Assembly: GCF_005405305.1 (NCBI RefSeq) | Contig: NZ_BJDU01000004.1 | Location: forward strand, 1 to 64,000 | Origin: Companilactobacillus formosensis | GTDB taxonomy: Bacteria > Bacillota > Bacilli > Lactobacillales > Lactobacillaceae | DNA: 64,000 nucleotides | Direction: 5' to 3' | Shown: positions 53,076 to 60,963 of the stretch, one piece after another | How positions within the stretch are numbered: position 1 is the first letter of the stretch | Layout of the letters: every line of letters starts with the position of its first letter | Notes under the pieces: model-generated | Database searches by the model: none | Told to the model about the DNA's origin: nothing | What the model saw: only the letters and a program-made list of their open reading frames with translations | Program-made: the position numbers and the translations under genes

Positions 53076-53924
53076 ATGACTGCAGGAATATTAATGAATA
53101 AGATTTTTACAGTAAATTCATTAAAGAAATTAATAGACGATAAAAACATCAAAGTGTATAAAGAAGCTGTCAAGGCAACATCAGTTGATTCTGACAATAA
53201 AACTAATTCAGAAATTTTACAAGAATTGTATAAATACATGTCTAGAAACCATCGAAATGAATTCTTTTTTAAAAATACGATAATAAATAAAATCCTTTTG
53301 GGAAGACATAGTCTAAATACATCTACAGCCATTAGAGAATTACCAATTGATAACAATATTTTGGATTTGGTAGTTATAAATGGTGTTGGTCAAGTTTATG
53401 AAATTAAAACCGGCCTGGATAATCTGACTCGTCTTAATGAACAGCTTGATTCTTATTATCGAGTTTTCTCATATTGTAATGTAGTAACCGAACAAAGCCA
53501 TGTGGATCAATTGAAAATAAAGTTGAAAGATACTCCAACAGGCTTAATTGTTTTAAACAAACGTGGATCGTTGCATGTTGAAAGGAAAGCTGTTGAATAT
53601 AAAGATAATTTAAACAAGAAATCGATGTTTGATGTGTTAAGGAAGTACGAGTTTGAAGAAATTATTCAACAAAATTTTGGGAAATTACCTAACGTTCCAC
53701 AGTCAAAATATTACGACGAATGTTTTAATATTTTTAATGAGTTAGAAACGACTCACGCGCAAAAATGTGTCTTGAATCAGTTAAAGAAGCGGACAAACAT
53801 AAATAAAGATAATTTGAGATACTTTAAGATGGTTCCAAATGAAATAAAATCATTGGTATATTTTTCAAAGTATAACGAAAAAGATTTTGTACAATTGGAA
53901 AATTTCTTGAATAGTAAATATTAA
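53076..53924 (+). CDS. sce7726-family putative nuclease
   Basis: The 282-residue product contains FFFKNTIINKILLGRH and RELPIDNNILDLVVINGVGQVYEIKTGLDNLTRL, a PD-(D/E)xK-like pattern (D97, E109-x-K111) followed by a helix. This is the signature region of sce7726 proteins, which occur with sce7725 proteins. Nuclease activity is inferred. Several in-frame ATGs exist; 53076 (GAAGGG, 6 bases) or 53094 (AGGA, 6 bases) suit the promoter better than 53058. It is the first gene of a three-gene AT-rich operon. Confidence 0.75.
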   Translation: MTAGILMNKIFTVNSLKKLIDDKNIKVYKEAVKATSVDSDNKTNSEILQELYKYMSRNHRNEFFFKNTIINKILLGRHSLNTSTAIRELPIDNNILDLVVINGVGQVYEIKTGLDNLTRLNEQLDSYYRVFSYCNVVTEQSHVDQLKIKLKDTPTGLIVLNKRGSLHVERKAVEYKDNLNKKSMFDVLRKYEFEEIIQQNFGKLPNVPQSKYYDECFNIFNELETTHAQKCVLNQLKKRTNINKDNLRYFKMVPNEIKSLVYFSKYNEKDFVQLENFLNSKY

Positions 53925-53941
53925 ATTCTAGGGAGATTGTT

Positions 53942-54883
53942 ATGTATTTGCCAATATTAAGAGGAAAGCAAAACGAGCTATTAGCTCTAAAAGAATTACT
54001 TAATGAAAAAGTTTTAAGTGAAAATATTTTACCTATCATTGAACCTACTAGTCCTTCATCGACATTTAAAAATTTATTGATGCAATTTAGTGAGCAAAAT
54101 AGAAAAATAGCCGTAATACAAAATTCAGAACAGGTCCCATATGAATCATTTGATACTAAGGAAGTTACTAGTCTAAAGAAAAAAAGTAATTTTATTTCGG
54201 CTCTGATTGTACAAAATAATGCGCAATGTGACTTTTCAAAATTTTTAAATGCTAATAGAATGATAATTGTTGATGAAAAGTCTGAATTTAATGATTCTAA
54301 CAAGATCGAAAAAGACACTTATGTAGTTGTTGAACCAAATAACAGAACAGCTTTGAGACTGTTCAAAAACTCGGCCGATTATTTAGTGGAATATCATGAT
54401 CAGTTTAATAAGCAAGAACGAAATGTTGATTATTTAGATAAAGAAGATGAAATTTTTTCCGTAGAGCATAAATTTTATGAAGAGGATGGATACTTTGGCT
54501 TTAGCGATTATTCTATAATTGGTAGCGACTTTAGATTATCTGGGTTTGCAGCAAAAGCTGTGGCAATTCATTTAGTTTATTTTGATAAAGATTTTAATTT
54601 ACGGATACATCATTTTGTTTCGGATTCTAATGAAAATATCAATGATCCTGCCAAAAAGGCACATGAAGCATTAGAAAAATTGGTTGAATTCGTTAACTCT
54701 AATGAGTTTGTTTTTAAAGACAATAGAAACAATTCATCAGGGTTGAAAGAATTTAAAAGATTATTTAATGAAGATAAGTATTCCGGTTTAGGTTATATTA
54801 AGAAATTGTCGATTAAACATCATTTTGAAATTTTGGGGAGATATTTGGATAAATGGGCAAATGTTGCGAAAAGTGTTTCTTAG
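53942..54883 (+). CDS. sce7725-family protein
   Basis: The 313-residue product opens with MYLPILRGKQNELLALKELL and PIIEPTSP, the hallmark of sce7725 proteins (related to beta-family T4-like proteins found in defence contexts), and keeps YSIIGSDFRLSGFAAKAVAIHLVYF. No catalytic motif is certain. It follows sce7726 by 17 bases with AGGGAG before the ATG and overlaps the RES gene by 31 bases. Confidence 0.8.
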   Translation: MYLPILRGKQNELLALKELLNEKVLSENILPIIEPTSPSSTFKNLLMQFSEQNRKIAVIQNSEQVPYESFDTKEVTSLKKKSNFISALIVQNNAQCDFSKFLNANRMIIVDEKSEFNDSNKIEKDTYVVVEPNNRTALRLFKNSADYLVEYHDQFNKQERNVDYLDKEDEIFSVEHKFYEEDGYFGFSDYSIIGSDFRLSGFAAKAVAIHLVYFDKDFNLRIHHFVSDSNENINDPAKKAHEALEKLVEFVNSNEFVFKDNRNNSSGLKEFKRLFNEDKYSGLGYIKKLSIKHHFEILGRYLDKWANVAKSVS

Positions 54884-55965
54884 ACCAAGATATAAAAGAC
54901 AGAATTAGATCTATAAATGAAATAGGTGAATGTGATTTTTGTAAATCTAAGGATGTATTCGTATTTGATAATGAGAAAGCTAAGTCTATTGCTGATTATG
55001 ACAAGAATATAGTTGCTGATTTTAATGAATTATTGACTCTTTACGTAGTGTTATCTCCTGAACTGGAGCAGTATTCGGATTATAGTCAAAAATTGGCTGA
55101 TCAGTTGGCAGATAATACTAATATTTTTAATATCGAGAAGCCCCAAATCTCTCGGTTGTTAAAAGATATGTTAAAAAAACAATATTCTGTGGATAAAGCA
55201 TTGTTTGATTTACCAGTAATTCCCAAATATTTGCTGGATGATGAGACACAAAAACAAAGCGGTATTTTCAAAGGAAAAAGTTGGGCTGATTTTGAAGAAG
55301 ATATTAAATATAACAGTAGATTTCACTCTGAATTGCCTAATGAAAAGATATTCAAATTATTTTTCAATGAAGTCATTACTACTCTTGAAACTGGAAAAAG
55401 ATTTTTTCGAGCTAGAATTAGTGATTCTGGAGAACCTATTTTGCCAAGAAATATGTGGTCAGCACCTAAAGGAAAGGCTTCTGCTGGCAGATTGAATGCT
55501 TCTGGAATAGGATATCTTTATTTGGCAGAAAAAGAGACTGTAGCAATTGCAGAAATAAAGGCTTCTTTAAATGATGTATGTACAATCGCCACCTTTGAAA
55601 TGACTGAACCGGCCTATGTTGTTGATTTATCCAAAATTACTAATTTAAGTATATTTTCATTAGATAATAAAGAAATATATTTAATGAATTTTGAAATACT
55701 TAATAAGATAGATGAAGTCATGAGAAAATTAAGTCGAAAAGATAGATTAGAGTTGGAATACATACCAACAGAATTTATTAGTGATTTTATTAAATATATG
55801 GGTACCAAAGATCAACATATAGATGGGATCCGTTATAAAAGTACAGTTGATGATGAAACAGTGGATATTGTTTTATTCGATGGGAAGAAAGTAAAGCAAT
55901 TGGATAAAGAAATAAGGACTTACAATATCCAACAAATTACGTATCCTACATTAAAAAGTATGTAA
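54853..55965 (+). CDS. RES-domain protein with zinc-ribbon and HEPN/RES N-terminal region
   Basis: The 370-residue product begins with two CxxC pairs (C5-C8, C27-C30), likely a zinc ribbon, then a helical region (about 45-175) like the HEPN/RES N-terminal domain. The RES domain (about 180-340) carries FFRARISDSG, AGRLNASGIGYLYLAE and E234. RES domains degrade NAD+ and arrest cells. There is no adjacent Xre antitoxin. The start overlaps sce7725, so translation is coupled; GGGGAG lies 12 bases upstream. Confidence 0.8.
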   Translation: MGKCCEKCFLDQDIKDRIRSINEIGECDFCKSKDVFVFDNEKAKSIADYDKNIVADFNELLTLYVVLSPELEQYSDYSQKLADQLADNTNIFNIEKPQISRLLKDMLKKQYSVDKALFDLPVIPKYLLDDETQKQSGIFKGKSWADFEEDIKYNSRFHSELPNEKIFKLFFNEVITTLETGKRFFRARISDSGEPILPRNMWSAPKGKASAGRLNASGIGYLYLAEKETVAIAEIKASLNDVCTIATFEMTEPAYVVDLSKITNLSIFSLDNKEIYLMNFEILNKIDEVMRKLSRKDRLELEYIPTEFISDFIKYMGTKDQHIDGIRYKSTVDDETVDIVLFDGKKVKQLDKEIRTYNIQQITYPTLKSM

Positions 55966-55967
55966 AA

Positions 55968-56003
55968 CAAAAAGACGATCTCAATTATGAGACCGCCTTT
56001 TTA
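55968..56003. terminator. Bidirectional terminator
   Basis: AAAAGACGATCTCA/TGAGACCGCCTTTT stem between the RES gene and the convergent acetolactate decarboxylase gene. Confidence 0.8.
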
Positions 56004-56006
56004 ATA

Positions 56007-56714
56007 TCATTCAGCGTTATGAATTTCTCCTAAGATATCCCAATCAGAGAAATCATAGTTCATATAATCCTTATTATGAATTGGTAAATGTTGTTCTAAC
56101 GTATCAAACTGTTGAATCTCAACTCTACCAGTAGCGCCACCGAATCCTAATACGTGACCACCAAAGTCATGTGCATCGGATAAGAAATGATGATGGAAGC
56201 CGCCAACTGCTGCACCGTCAAAAATTTGAGGGGAGTAGTAACTCAAGAGTGTTCCTTTAACTGATTCACGTAGGAAAATACTCTGATCCTCGGCTGTTTT
56301 ACCCAAAGTAGCGTAAGGTTTGTGAGATTTCTTAACGGCACGAGTTTTGATATTAGTGAAAGTACCGTGAACCTTAATAGAATAAAAGGTGTTTGCACTC
56401 GTCATGGCACCGATTTTTTTGTCTAATTCGGTTTGTGATAATTCTTCAATATCAGTCAAACGTTTGTATTCGGCGAAGTGGCTGTTAGCAAATGGCAAAG
56501 TGAAATCATCATTGACAACATTGACATTGCCGTTGTGATCAACTTGATAAGGAACACCGTCCAAAATAATCAACTCGCCATCAAGTCCTTCTCCAGTACC
56601 GATACCAGTGTCACCGTGTTCGAGTAGTTCTTTCATCGTAATCGTACCATCTAATAAGCCGGGAACTAATAAGGCTAATGTACCGTGTTGATAAAGTGTA
56701 TGTGATTTTGACAT
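56007..56714 (-). CDS. alsD: Alpha-acetolactate decarboxylase
   Basis: The 235-residue enzyme turns acetolactate into acetoin. It has HGTLALLVPGLLDGTITMKELLEHGDTGIGT and the zinc motif GGFHHHFLSDAHDFGGH. GAGGTAC precedes the ATG at 56714. It is 17 bases after the synthase gene. Confidence 0.95.
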   Translation of the reverse strand: MSKSHTLYQHGTLALLVPGLLDGTITMKELLEHGDTGIGTGEGLDGELIILDGVPYQVDHNGNVNVVNDDFTLPFANSHFAEYKRLTDIEELSQTELDKKIGAMTSANTFYSIKVHGTFTNIKTRAVKKSHKPYATLGKTAEDQSIFLRESVKGTLLSYYSPQIFDGAAVGGFHHHFLSDAHDFGGHVLGFGGATGRVEIQQFDTLEQHLPIHNKDYMNYDFSDWDILGEIHNAE

Positions 56715-56731
56715 AATAGTACCTCGCATTT

Positions 56732-58411
56732 TTAATTCAAGACGTCGTCAACCAACTTGGAAGCTAGTTTGATGTTGTCAGAGTAGTCTACAGGGATGTG
56801 TAAAACAACTGGACCCTTAGTAGCGAAAGCTTTGGCTAACATTGGTTCGAGATCTTCAGTTCTTTCGACTCGCATACCAGTAGCACCGAAACTTTCAGCG
56901 TATTTGACGAAATCAACTGATCCTAATTTGACACCAGAGTCATGACCGTATTTGGCAATTTCTTGGAAACGGACCATATCGTAATATCCGTCGTCCCAAA
57001 CTAGTTGTACGATGTTGAGATGTAAACGGACGGCTGTTTCAAGTTCTTGTCCTGAAAAGAGGAATCCGCCATCTCCAGCAACGGAAACGATAGGTTGTTC
57101 AGGGCGCTCCAAGGCTGCAGCAATTGCCCAAGGAAGGGCGACTCCTAATGTTTGCATACCATTACTGAATAGTAGGTGTCTTGGCTTGTAGCTTCTGAAA
57201 TGACGTGCCATCCAAATGTACAAACTACCAACATCAACTGTTACGGTTGTGTCATCGTTAACTTGGTTTTGCAGAGCATGAATAATAGCAAGTGGGTGAA
57301 TACCATTTTTATCAGAGTGATTTTCAGGGATGGCATCTTTCTTAGTAAATTTCTCTTGTTGATTAGCTAAATGTTGATGCATTTTTTCACCTAAATCAAT
57401 ATCATCAGGCAATTGTTCACTGATTTCGTCCAAAGTCTTAGCAATATCAGCTTGGACAATTAGGTCTGGTTGGTAATCATTAGTAATTTCTGGAGCAATA
57501 CTATCCAGGTTGATGATTTCGCCAGTGCGGCCAACATTCCAATTACGAGCTTCATATTCAATAGGATCGTAACCGACAGCAATGATCAAGTCACTTTCCT
57601 TCAAAATAGTGTCACCGATTTGATTTCTGAATAAACCGACACGCCCGTAGTAGTTCTTTTCAAGGTCACGAGAGATAACCCCAGCACCCTGGAAAGTTTC
57701 CACAACGGGAATTGAGAACTTGTGTAAGAATTTGTGAATCTTATGAGTTACTTCATTAGTGGAAGAACGCATACCGGCTAAAATTACTGGTAATTTAGCG
57801 TTTTTGATTTTTTCAATAATTTCATTAACAGTATCTTGGTCAGCCCCACCTTGTTCAACAGGGGAAAGACTCTTAATAGTATTGCGAGTAACTTCATCAT
57901 TTAAAACATCTTGAGGGATAGACATGAAAGTAGCTCCGGCTTTAGGTGCAGCAGCCGTTTGGTAAGCGTTTGCAAAAGACTCCGAAAGATTGTTAGCATC
58001 TTGGACTTCGACACTATCCTTAGTAGCTGCAGACAAAAGCTCTTTACTTGAGATGCTTTGGTGCGTTAATCTAGCAATATCGTTTCGTGGAACTTGACCA
58101 CCTAAGGCAACAACAGGATCCCCTTCAGCGGTTGCCGTGATCAATCCTGTAGCTAAGTTAGAAACACCAGGTCCAGAAGTAGTAGCGACAACGCCAGGTT
58201 TACCAGTCAAACGTCCGATACCCGCAGCCATGAAAGCCGCATTTTGTTCGTGACGTGTGATGATTAGTTTAGGAGTTTGGGGATTATCGTTGTGTTCGAG
58301 ATTCTCGAATAGTTGGTCAATCTTGGCCCCAGGCAATCCAAAAATATATTTAACGTTTTGGTTGATCATACTTTGGATCAAAGCTTGAGCACCATTAGGT
58401 TGTTTTGTCAT
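56732..58411 (-). CDS. alsS: Catabolic acetolactate synthase
   Basis: The 559-residue TPP enzyme joins two pyruvates. It shows GLPGAKIDQLFE, the catalytic glutamate in RHEQNAAFMAAG, TSGPGVSNL and the TPP/Mg site VAGDGGFLFSGQELETA. It lacks the FAD-dependent anabolic partner subunit, so it serves pyruvate overflow and pH control with alsD. AGAGG precedes the ATG. Confidence 0.94.
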   Translation of the reverse strand: MTKQPNGAQALIQSMINQNVKYIFGLPGAKIDQLFENLEHNDNPQTPKLIITRHEQNAAFMAAGIGRLTGKPGVVATTSGPGVSNLATGLITATAEGDPVVALGGQVPRNDIARLTHQSISSKELLSAATKDSVEVQDANNLSESFANAYQTAAAPKAGATFMSIPQDVLNDEVTRNTIKSLSPVEQGGADQDTVNEIIEKIKNAKLPVILAGMRSSTNEVTHKIHKFLHKFSIPVVETFQGAGVISRDLEKNYYGRVGLFRNQIGDTILKESDLIIAVGYDPIEYEARNWNVGRTGEIINLDSIAPEITNDYQPDLIVQADIAKTLDEISEQLPDDIDLGEKMHQHLANQQEKFTKKDAIPENHSDKNGIHPLAIIHALQNQVNDDTTVTVDVGSLYIWMARHFRSYKPRHLLFSNGMQTLGVALPWAIAAALERPEQPIVSVAGDGGFLFSGQELETAVRLHLNIVQLVWDDGYYDMVRFQEIAKYGHDSGVKLGSVDFVKYAESFGATGMRVERTEDLEPMLAKAFATKGPVVLHIPVDYSDNIKLASKLVDDVLN

Positions 58412-58468
58412 TGTATCTAGCCTCTTTTTCTAATTTCTATTATTATATAGATAAAAATTAAAACATTC

Positions 58469-58486
58469 GTGTTGATTTGTCAACAC
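58469..58486. promoter_or_regulatory. MarR-type operator in the alsS-marR gap
   Basis: GTGTTGATTTGTCAACAC is a perfect 7-bp inverted repeat with a 4-base spacer, 29 bases before the MarR start and 58 before alsS. Confidence 0.7.
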
Positions 58487-58514
58487 AGAAAACTTTTCAG
58501 TGGAGTGAAAGCAA

Positions 58515-58940
58515 ATGAAAAACATTGGATATTTAGCACAAGATATTTCTATCTTACACAGACAATATTACAAGGATACGAGGGAAAAATTCAACCAAAT
58601 CAACTTAAATCCGACCGCCGCTTGTATTTTGTTAGCTGTTAGTGATTATGAAAATATTAGTCAAAATCAAGTTGCCAGATCTTTAGTTATCGACAAAGGT
58701 TTAGCCACCAGAGAAATCAATAAGATGGAAAAACTCAACTATTTAACTAAGTCGAATGGAGCAGGTAAGACGAAGATTTTGAATTTGACCGAAACTGGCA
58801 ACAAAGTCGTTGATACTGTCCAACATATTCGTAGTCAATGGTGGGAAGACCGCTTCGCCAAATCCGGAATCACTCCCGACAGTCCACTAGTTTCTTCCAT
58901 TGAAGCCGTAGTTTCTACTATTATTGACCCAATAGAATAA
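58515..58940 (+). CDS. MarR family regulator
   Basis: The 141-residue product has the winged helix of MarR proteins: LLAVSDYENISQNQVARSLVIDKGLATREINKMEKLNYLTKSNG and ILNLTETGNKVV. It is divergent from alsS-alsD across an 18-bp palindrome and probably controls them in response to acid or acetate (effector inferred). GGAGTGAA precedes the ATG. Confidence 0.88.
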   Translation: MKNIGYLAQDISILHRQYYKDTREKFNQINLNPTAACILLAVSDYENISQNQVARSLVIDKGLATREINKMEKLNYLTKSNGAGKTKILNLTETGNKVVDTVQHIRSQWWEDRFAKSGITPDSPLVSSIEAVVSTIIDPIE

Positions 58941-58943
58941 TAT

Positions 58944-59096
58944 GTCGTCGTCCGTTCGGCCCTGAAAAATGCTGGGACGCTGCTGACGCAACTTGAAACA
59001 GGGCATGTTGTTTCCAAGCTTGGTCTTTAAGTAAGCGATAAATCGCTAACGTAAATTTGGCGGCTGGGCATTTTTCGAGGCTCTCACTCCCGACTA
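58944..59096 (-). ncRNA. Structured intergenic element, copy B
   Basis: Read on the minus strand it opens CTAGTC and ends GGACGA as copy A does. It shares AAATTT, AAAGNC, AGCTTG, TGCCC, TTCAAGT-G and CCAGC blocks in the same order. The small hairpin is AGCGA-TTTA-TCGCT here (59034-59047) against GGCAA-TTTA-TTGCC in copy A. The outer stem (GAAAAATGC/GCATTTTTC) and inner stem are also rebuilt with different bases. It follows the terminator of the DtxR-like gene. Confidence 0.6.
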
Positions 59097-59135
59097 GATA
59101 GTAACTTTTAGATTTTTTTAAAAATTTATAAAACT

Positions 59136-59195
59136 AAAAAAAGAGCGTTTGACAACGCGTGATTGTAAAAATCATGTGTCTTCAAACGCTCTTTT
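59136..59195 (-). terminator. Terminator of the DtxR-like gene
   Basis: A 14-bp stem (AAAAGAGCGTTTGA/TCAAACGCTCTTTT) with an inner hairpin includes the stop codon and ends in a T run on the minus strand. Confidence 0.85.
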
Positions 59196-59853
59196 CCATT
59201 GCGGTAACTTTGTCGACCCGAATCATCTTAGTGATATTTTTGGGTAAAATCTGTTTGATATTGTTCCGCAAGTTTAAAACCACCATTGAGTGATCGTAGT
59301 CGTTGATATTTAAGATCTGAATTTGATCACCTAATTGGATATCGATGTTACTGAGAATCTGGAAGAGATAATTATCTTCCGCAAAGTTGATAATTTTCCA
59401 ATACTTATCAGAAGTAACTTGTTTAGATAATAAGGAAGAATCAGAAAATTCCGGAATAGGACAGTTAATAGGAATAATATTCCCATGTGGGCAAGTTTTT
59501 GGATAGTCTAGATAAATATTTAAGCGGTCAATCACTAATGGATCAGGGTTCTCACACAATTGACTGGCTTTCTCATAAACTTGGCCTAAAGGAATGTTTA
59601 ATTTGTCTAACAACCAGATTTCTAAGAGGCTGTGTTGTTGAATTAAAGGAATAACGGTGTTCAAACCCTTTTTCGTCAACTTAGTTCCATAGTATTTAGT
59701 ATATTTAACTAAACCTAACTTTGATAAATGCTGCGTACGATCGGAAATAGAAGCCTTGCTGACATTGGCTTTGACAGCGAGATCGATATTGTTAACATTT
59801 TGAAAGCTTCCACCTAATTCGAATATTAATCGTAAAAAATTTAAATCATTCAC
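59182..59853 (-). CDS. DtxR/MntR-family metalloregulator
   Basis: The 223-residue product has an N-terminal winged helix (LAVKANVSKASISDRTQHLSKLGLVKYTKYYGTKLTKKG). A DtxR-type metal/dimer domain follows (HSLLEIWLLDKLNIPLGQVYEKASQL; DYPKTCPHGNIIP), and a C-terminal SH3-like FeoA-type part. It faces usp-mntH and so probably represses Mn(II) uptake when manganese is high. The start is GTG, the only choice in frame, with GGTGA upstream. Confidence 0.8.
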   Translation of the reverse strand: MNDLNFLRLIFELGGSFQNVNNIDLAVKANVSKASISDRTQHLSKLGLVKYTKYYGTKLTKKGLNTVIPLIQQHSLLEIWLLDKLNIPLGQVYEKASQLCENPDPLVIDRLNIYLDYPKTCPHGNIIPINCPIPEFSDSSLLSKQVTSDKYWKIINFAEDNYLFQILSNIDIQLGDQIQILNINDYDHSMVVLNLRNNIKQILPKNITKMIRVDKVTAMEKSV

Positions 59854-59920
59854 AATTCGTTCACCACTTTTTTTAATTTGGGATGTTACAAATAATTCGG
59901 AAAAAAATAACGATATAACT

Positions 59921-60070
59921 TTATTTAAATATTTGGTTGTCAGCTAATAATAAATTGGTAAAAACCCTTGAGTACATACCAATCAGCAATTCAGAAGTAA
60001 TCCAACTATGTGCTTGATACTTCTGATAGTTGATGTTTGTTTGATCTTGGATTTGAGTTGGATATTTCAT
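59921..60070 (-). CDS. 49-residue small ORF upstream of the DtxR-like gene
   Basis: The ATG lies behind a very strong AGGGGG at 5 bases. The product (MKYPTQIQDQTNINYQKYQA, then WITSELLIGMYSRVFTNLLLADNQIF) is protein-like with an amphipathic C-terminal half. No family is recognised. It ends 67 bases before the DtxR-like gene in the same direction and may be co-transcribed with it. Confidence 0.55.
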   Translation of the reverse strand: MKYPTQIQDQTNINYQKYQAHSWITSELLIGMYSRVFTNLLLADNQIFK

Positions 60071-60105
60071 ATTAACCCCCTATAAATAATTCCTATAACA
60101 AATAG

Positions 60106-60119
60106 TTAGCTTGACCTAA
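60106..60119. promoter_or_regulatory. DtxR-type half-palindrome TTAGC-TTG-ACCTAA
   Basis: The inverted TTAG.../...CTAA halves resemble DtxR-family boxes. The site lies 36 bases upstream of the small ORF, where it could control the ORF-DtxR transcript. Confidence 0.45.
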
Positions 60120-60319
60120 TAATATTATTACAAATTTCGAAGAAAAGTCCTAACTATACTATATGTATATAGATTTTTTATTAAAACAATATAAAATTAC
60201 TATAAATCCTATCCCGAACGACTTTAATATAACATAATTGTTTTGAACAAAATAGTTAAGTAGGGGGTAAAATTTTCTTGATATACCTCATAATAATTCG
60301 TTAATCCCTTGTTACTGTT

Positions 60320-60331
60320 GGAGGTAACCGT
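60320..60331. promoter_or_regulatory. AGGTAACC site, distal copy
   Basis: The core AGGTAACC is shared with the site at 60375; the flanks are less symmetric. It is centred 55 bases upstream of the other copy. Confidence 0.35.
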
Positions 60332-60374
60332 TTTCTGAAATATTTTGAAAATATTACATTTTAGATATTTTTTA

Positions 60375-60387
60375 TTAGGTAACCTTA
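60375..60387. promoter_or_regulatory. Candidate MntR/DtxR operator TTAGGTAACCTTA
   Basis: A near-perfect palindrome (one mismatch) ends 8 bases before the -35 of the usp promoter. With the DtxR-like gene facing mntH, it is the likeliest binding site. Confidence 0.6.
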
Positions 60388-60395
60388 AAAAATAG

Positions 60396-60423
60396 TTTAC
60401 AACGAATTAAATTGGGGTAGAAT
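60396..60423 (+). promoter_or_regulatory. Promoter TTTACA-16-TAGAAT of usp-mntH
   Basis: Both hexamers match consensus at 5 of 6 positions. The leader from about 60430 contains a 6-bp hairpin with TTTTT after it (60438-60458), which may act as a weak attenuator. The remaining part of 59854-60484 holds only AT-rich spacer. Confidence 0.75.
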
Positions 60424-60484
60424 GGGTTTTGGAAAGACGAGCAGGACTGCTTGTTTTTAGAAAAATGTATTGGAGGACAAACCA

Positions 60485-60925
60485 ATGTCGAATCAAAACA
60501 ACACTTTTGAACGTGTTTTGGTTGGTGTCGATGATTCACCCGATGCCCAATTAGCATTTAGATATGCGATGCACCGTTGCATCAAGGACGGCTCAACGTT
60601 GATCATTACTTCTATTTTGGAAGATAGTGATATGAATGTTTACCAAGCACTCACGAAAGACTACGTTCATGGTGAGCGTAAAGAGTTAGAAGAGCACATG
60701 CAGGAATATCGCAAGGTTGCTTTGGATGCTGGAGTTAAGAATGTTGAACTCATGGTAGCCGAAGGAGATCCTGGTGAAACAATCGTTAAGGATGTCATTC
60801 CTTCGTGTGATGCAGATCTTTTAGTTATAGGGTCACTTTCCAAAAAGGGAATCAGAAAGTACTTTGGTTCACAAGCTGCATATATGGCGAAATATTCACC
60901 AATTTCTGTGATGATCATTCGCTAG
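60485..60925 (+). CDS. UspA-family universal stress protein
   Basis: The 146-residue product has the Usp fold: RVLVGVDDSPDAQLAFRYAM at the N-terminus and the ATP-binding pattern VIGSLSKKGIRKYFGSQAAYMAKYSPISVMII (G-2x-G-9x-G(S/T)-like). It lies 38 bases before mntH and is co-transcribed with it. GGAGG precedes the ATG at 60485; an earlier TTG is rejected. Confidence 0.9.
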   Translation: MSNQNNTFERVLVGVDDSPDAQLAFRYAMHRCIKDGSTLIITSILEDSDMNVYQALTKDYVHGERKELEEHMQEYRKVALDAGVKNVELMVAEGDPGETIVKDVIPSCDADLLVIGSLSKKGIRKYFGSQAAYMAKYSPISVMIIR

Positions 60926-60963
60926 TACATTTATAAAGAAATCATAATAAGGGGAGATTAATC

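Noticed and set aside
53824-54318. 164-residue minus-strand ORF across the sce7726-sce7725 junction
   Set aside because: Antisense of two recognised proteins; arises from AT-rich composition.
60424-60484. Manganese riboswitch (yybP-ykoY type) before usp-mntH
   Set aside because: The leader is only about 55 nt and lacks the conserved paired loops of that riboswitch; only a small hairpin is present.
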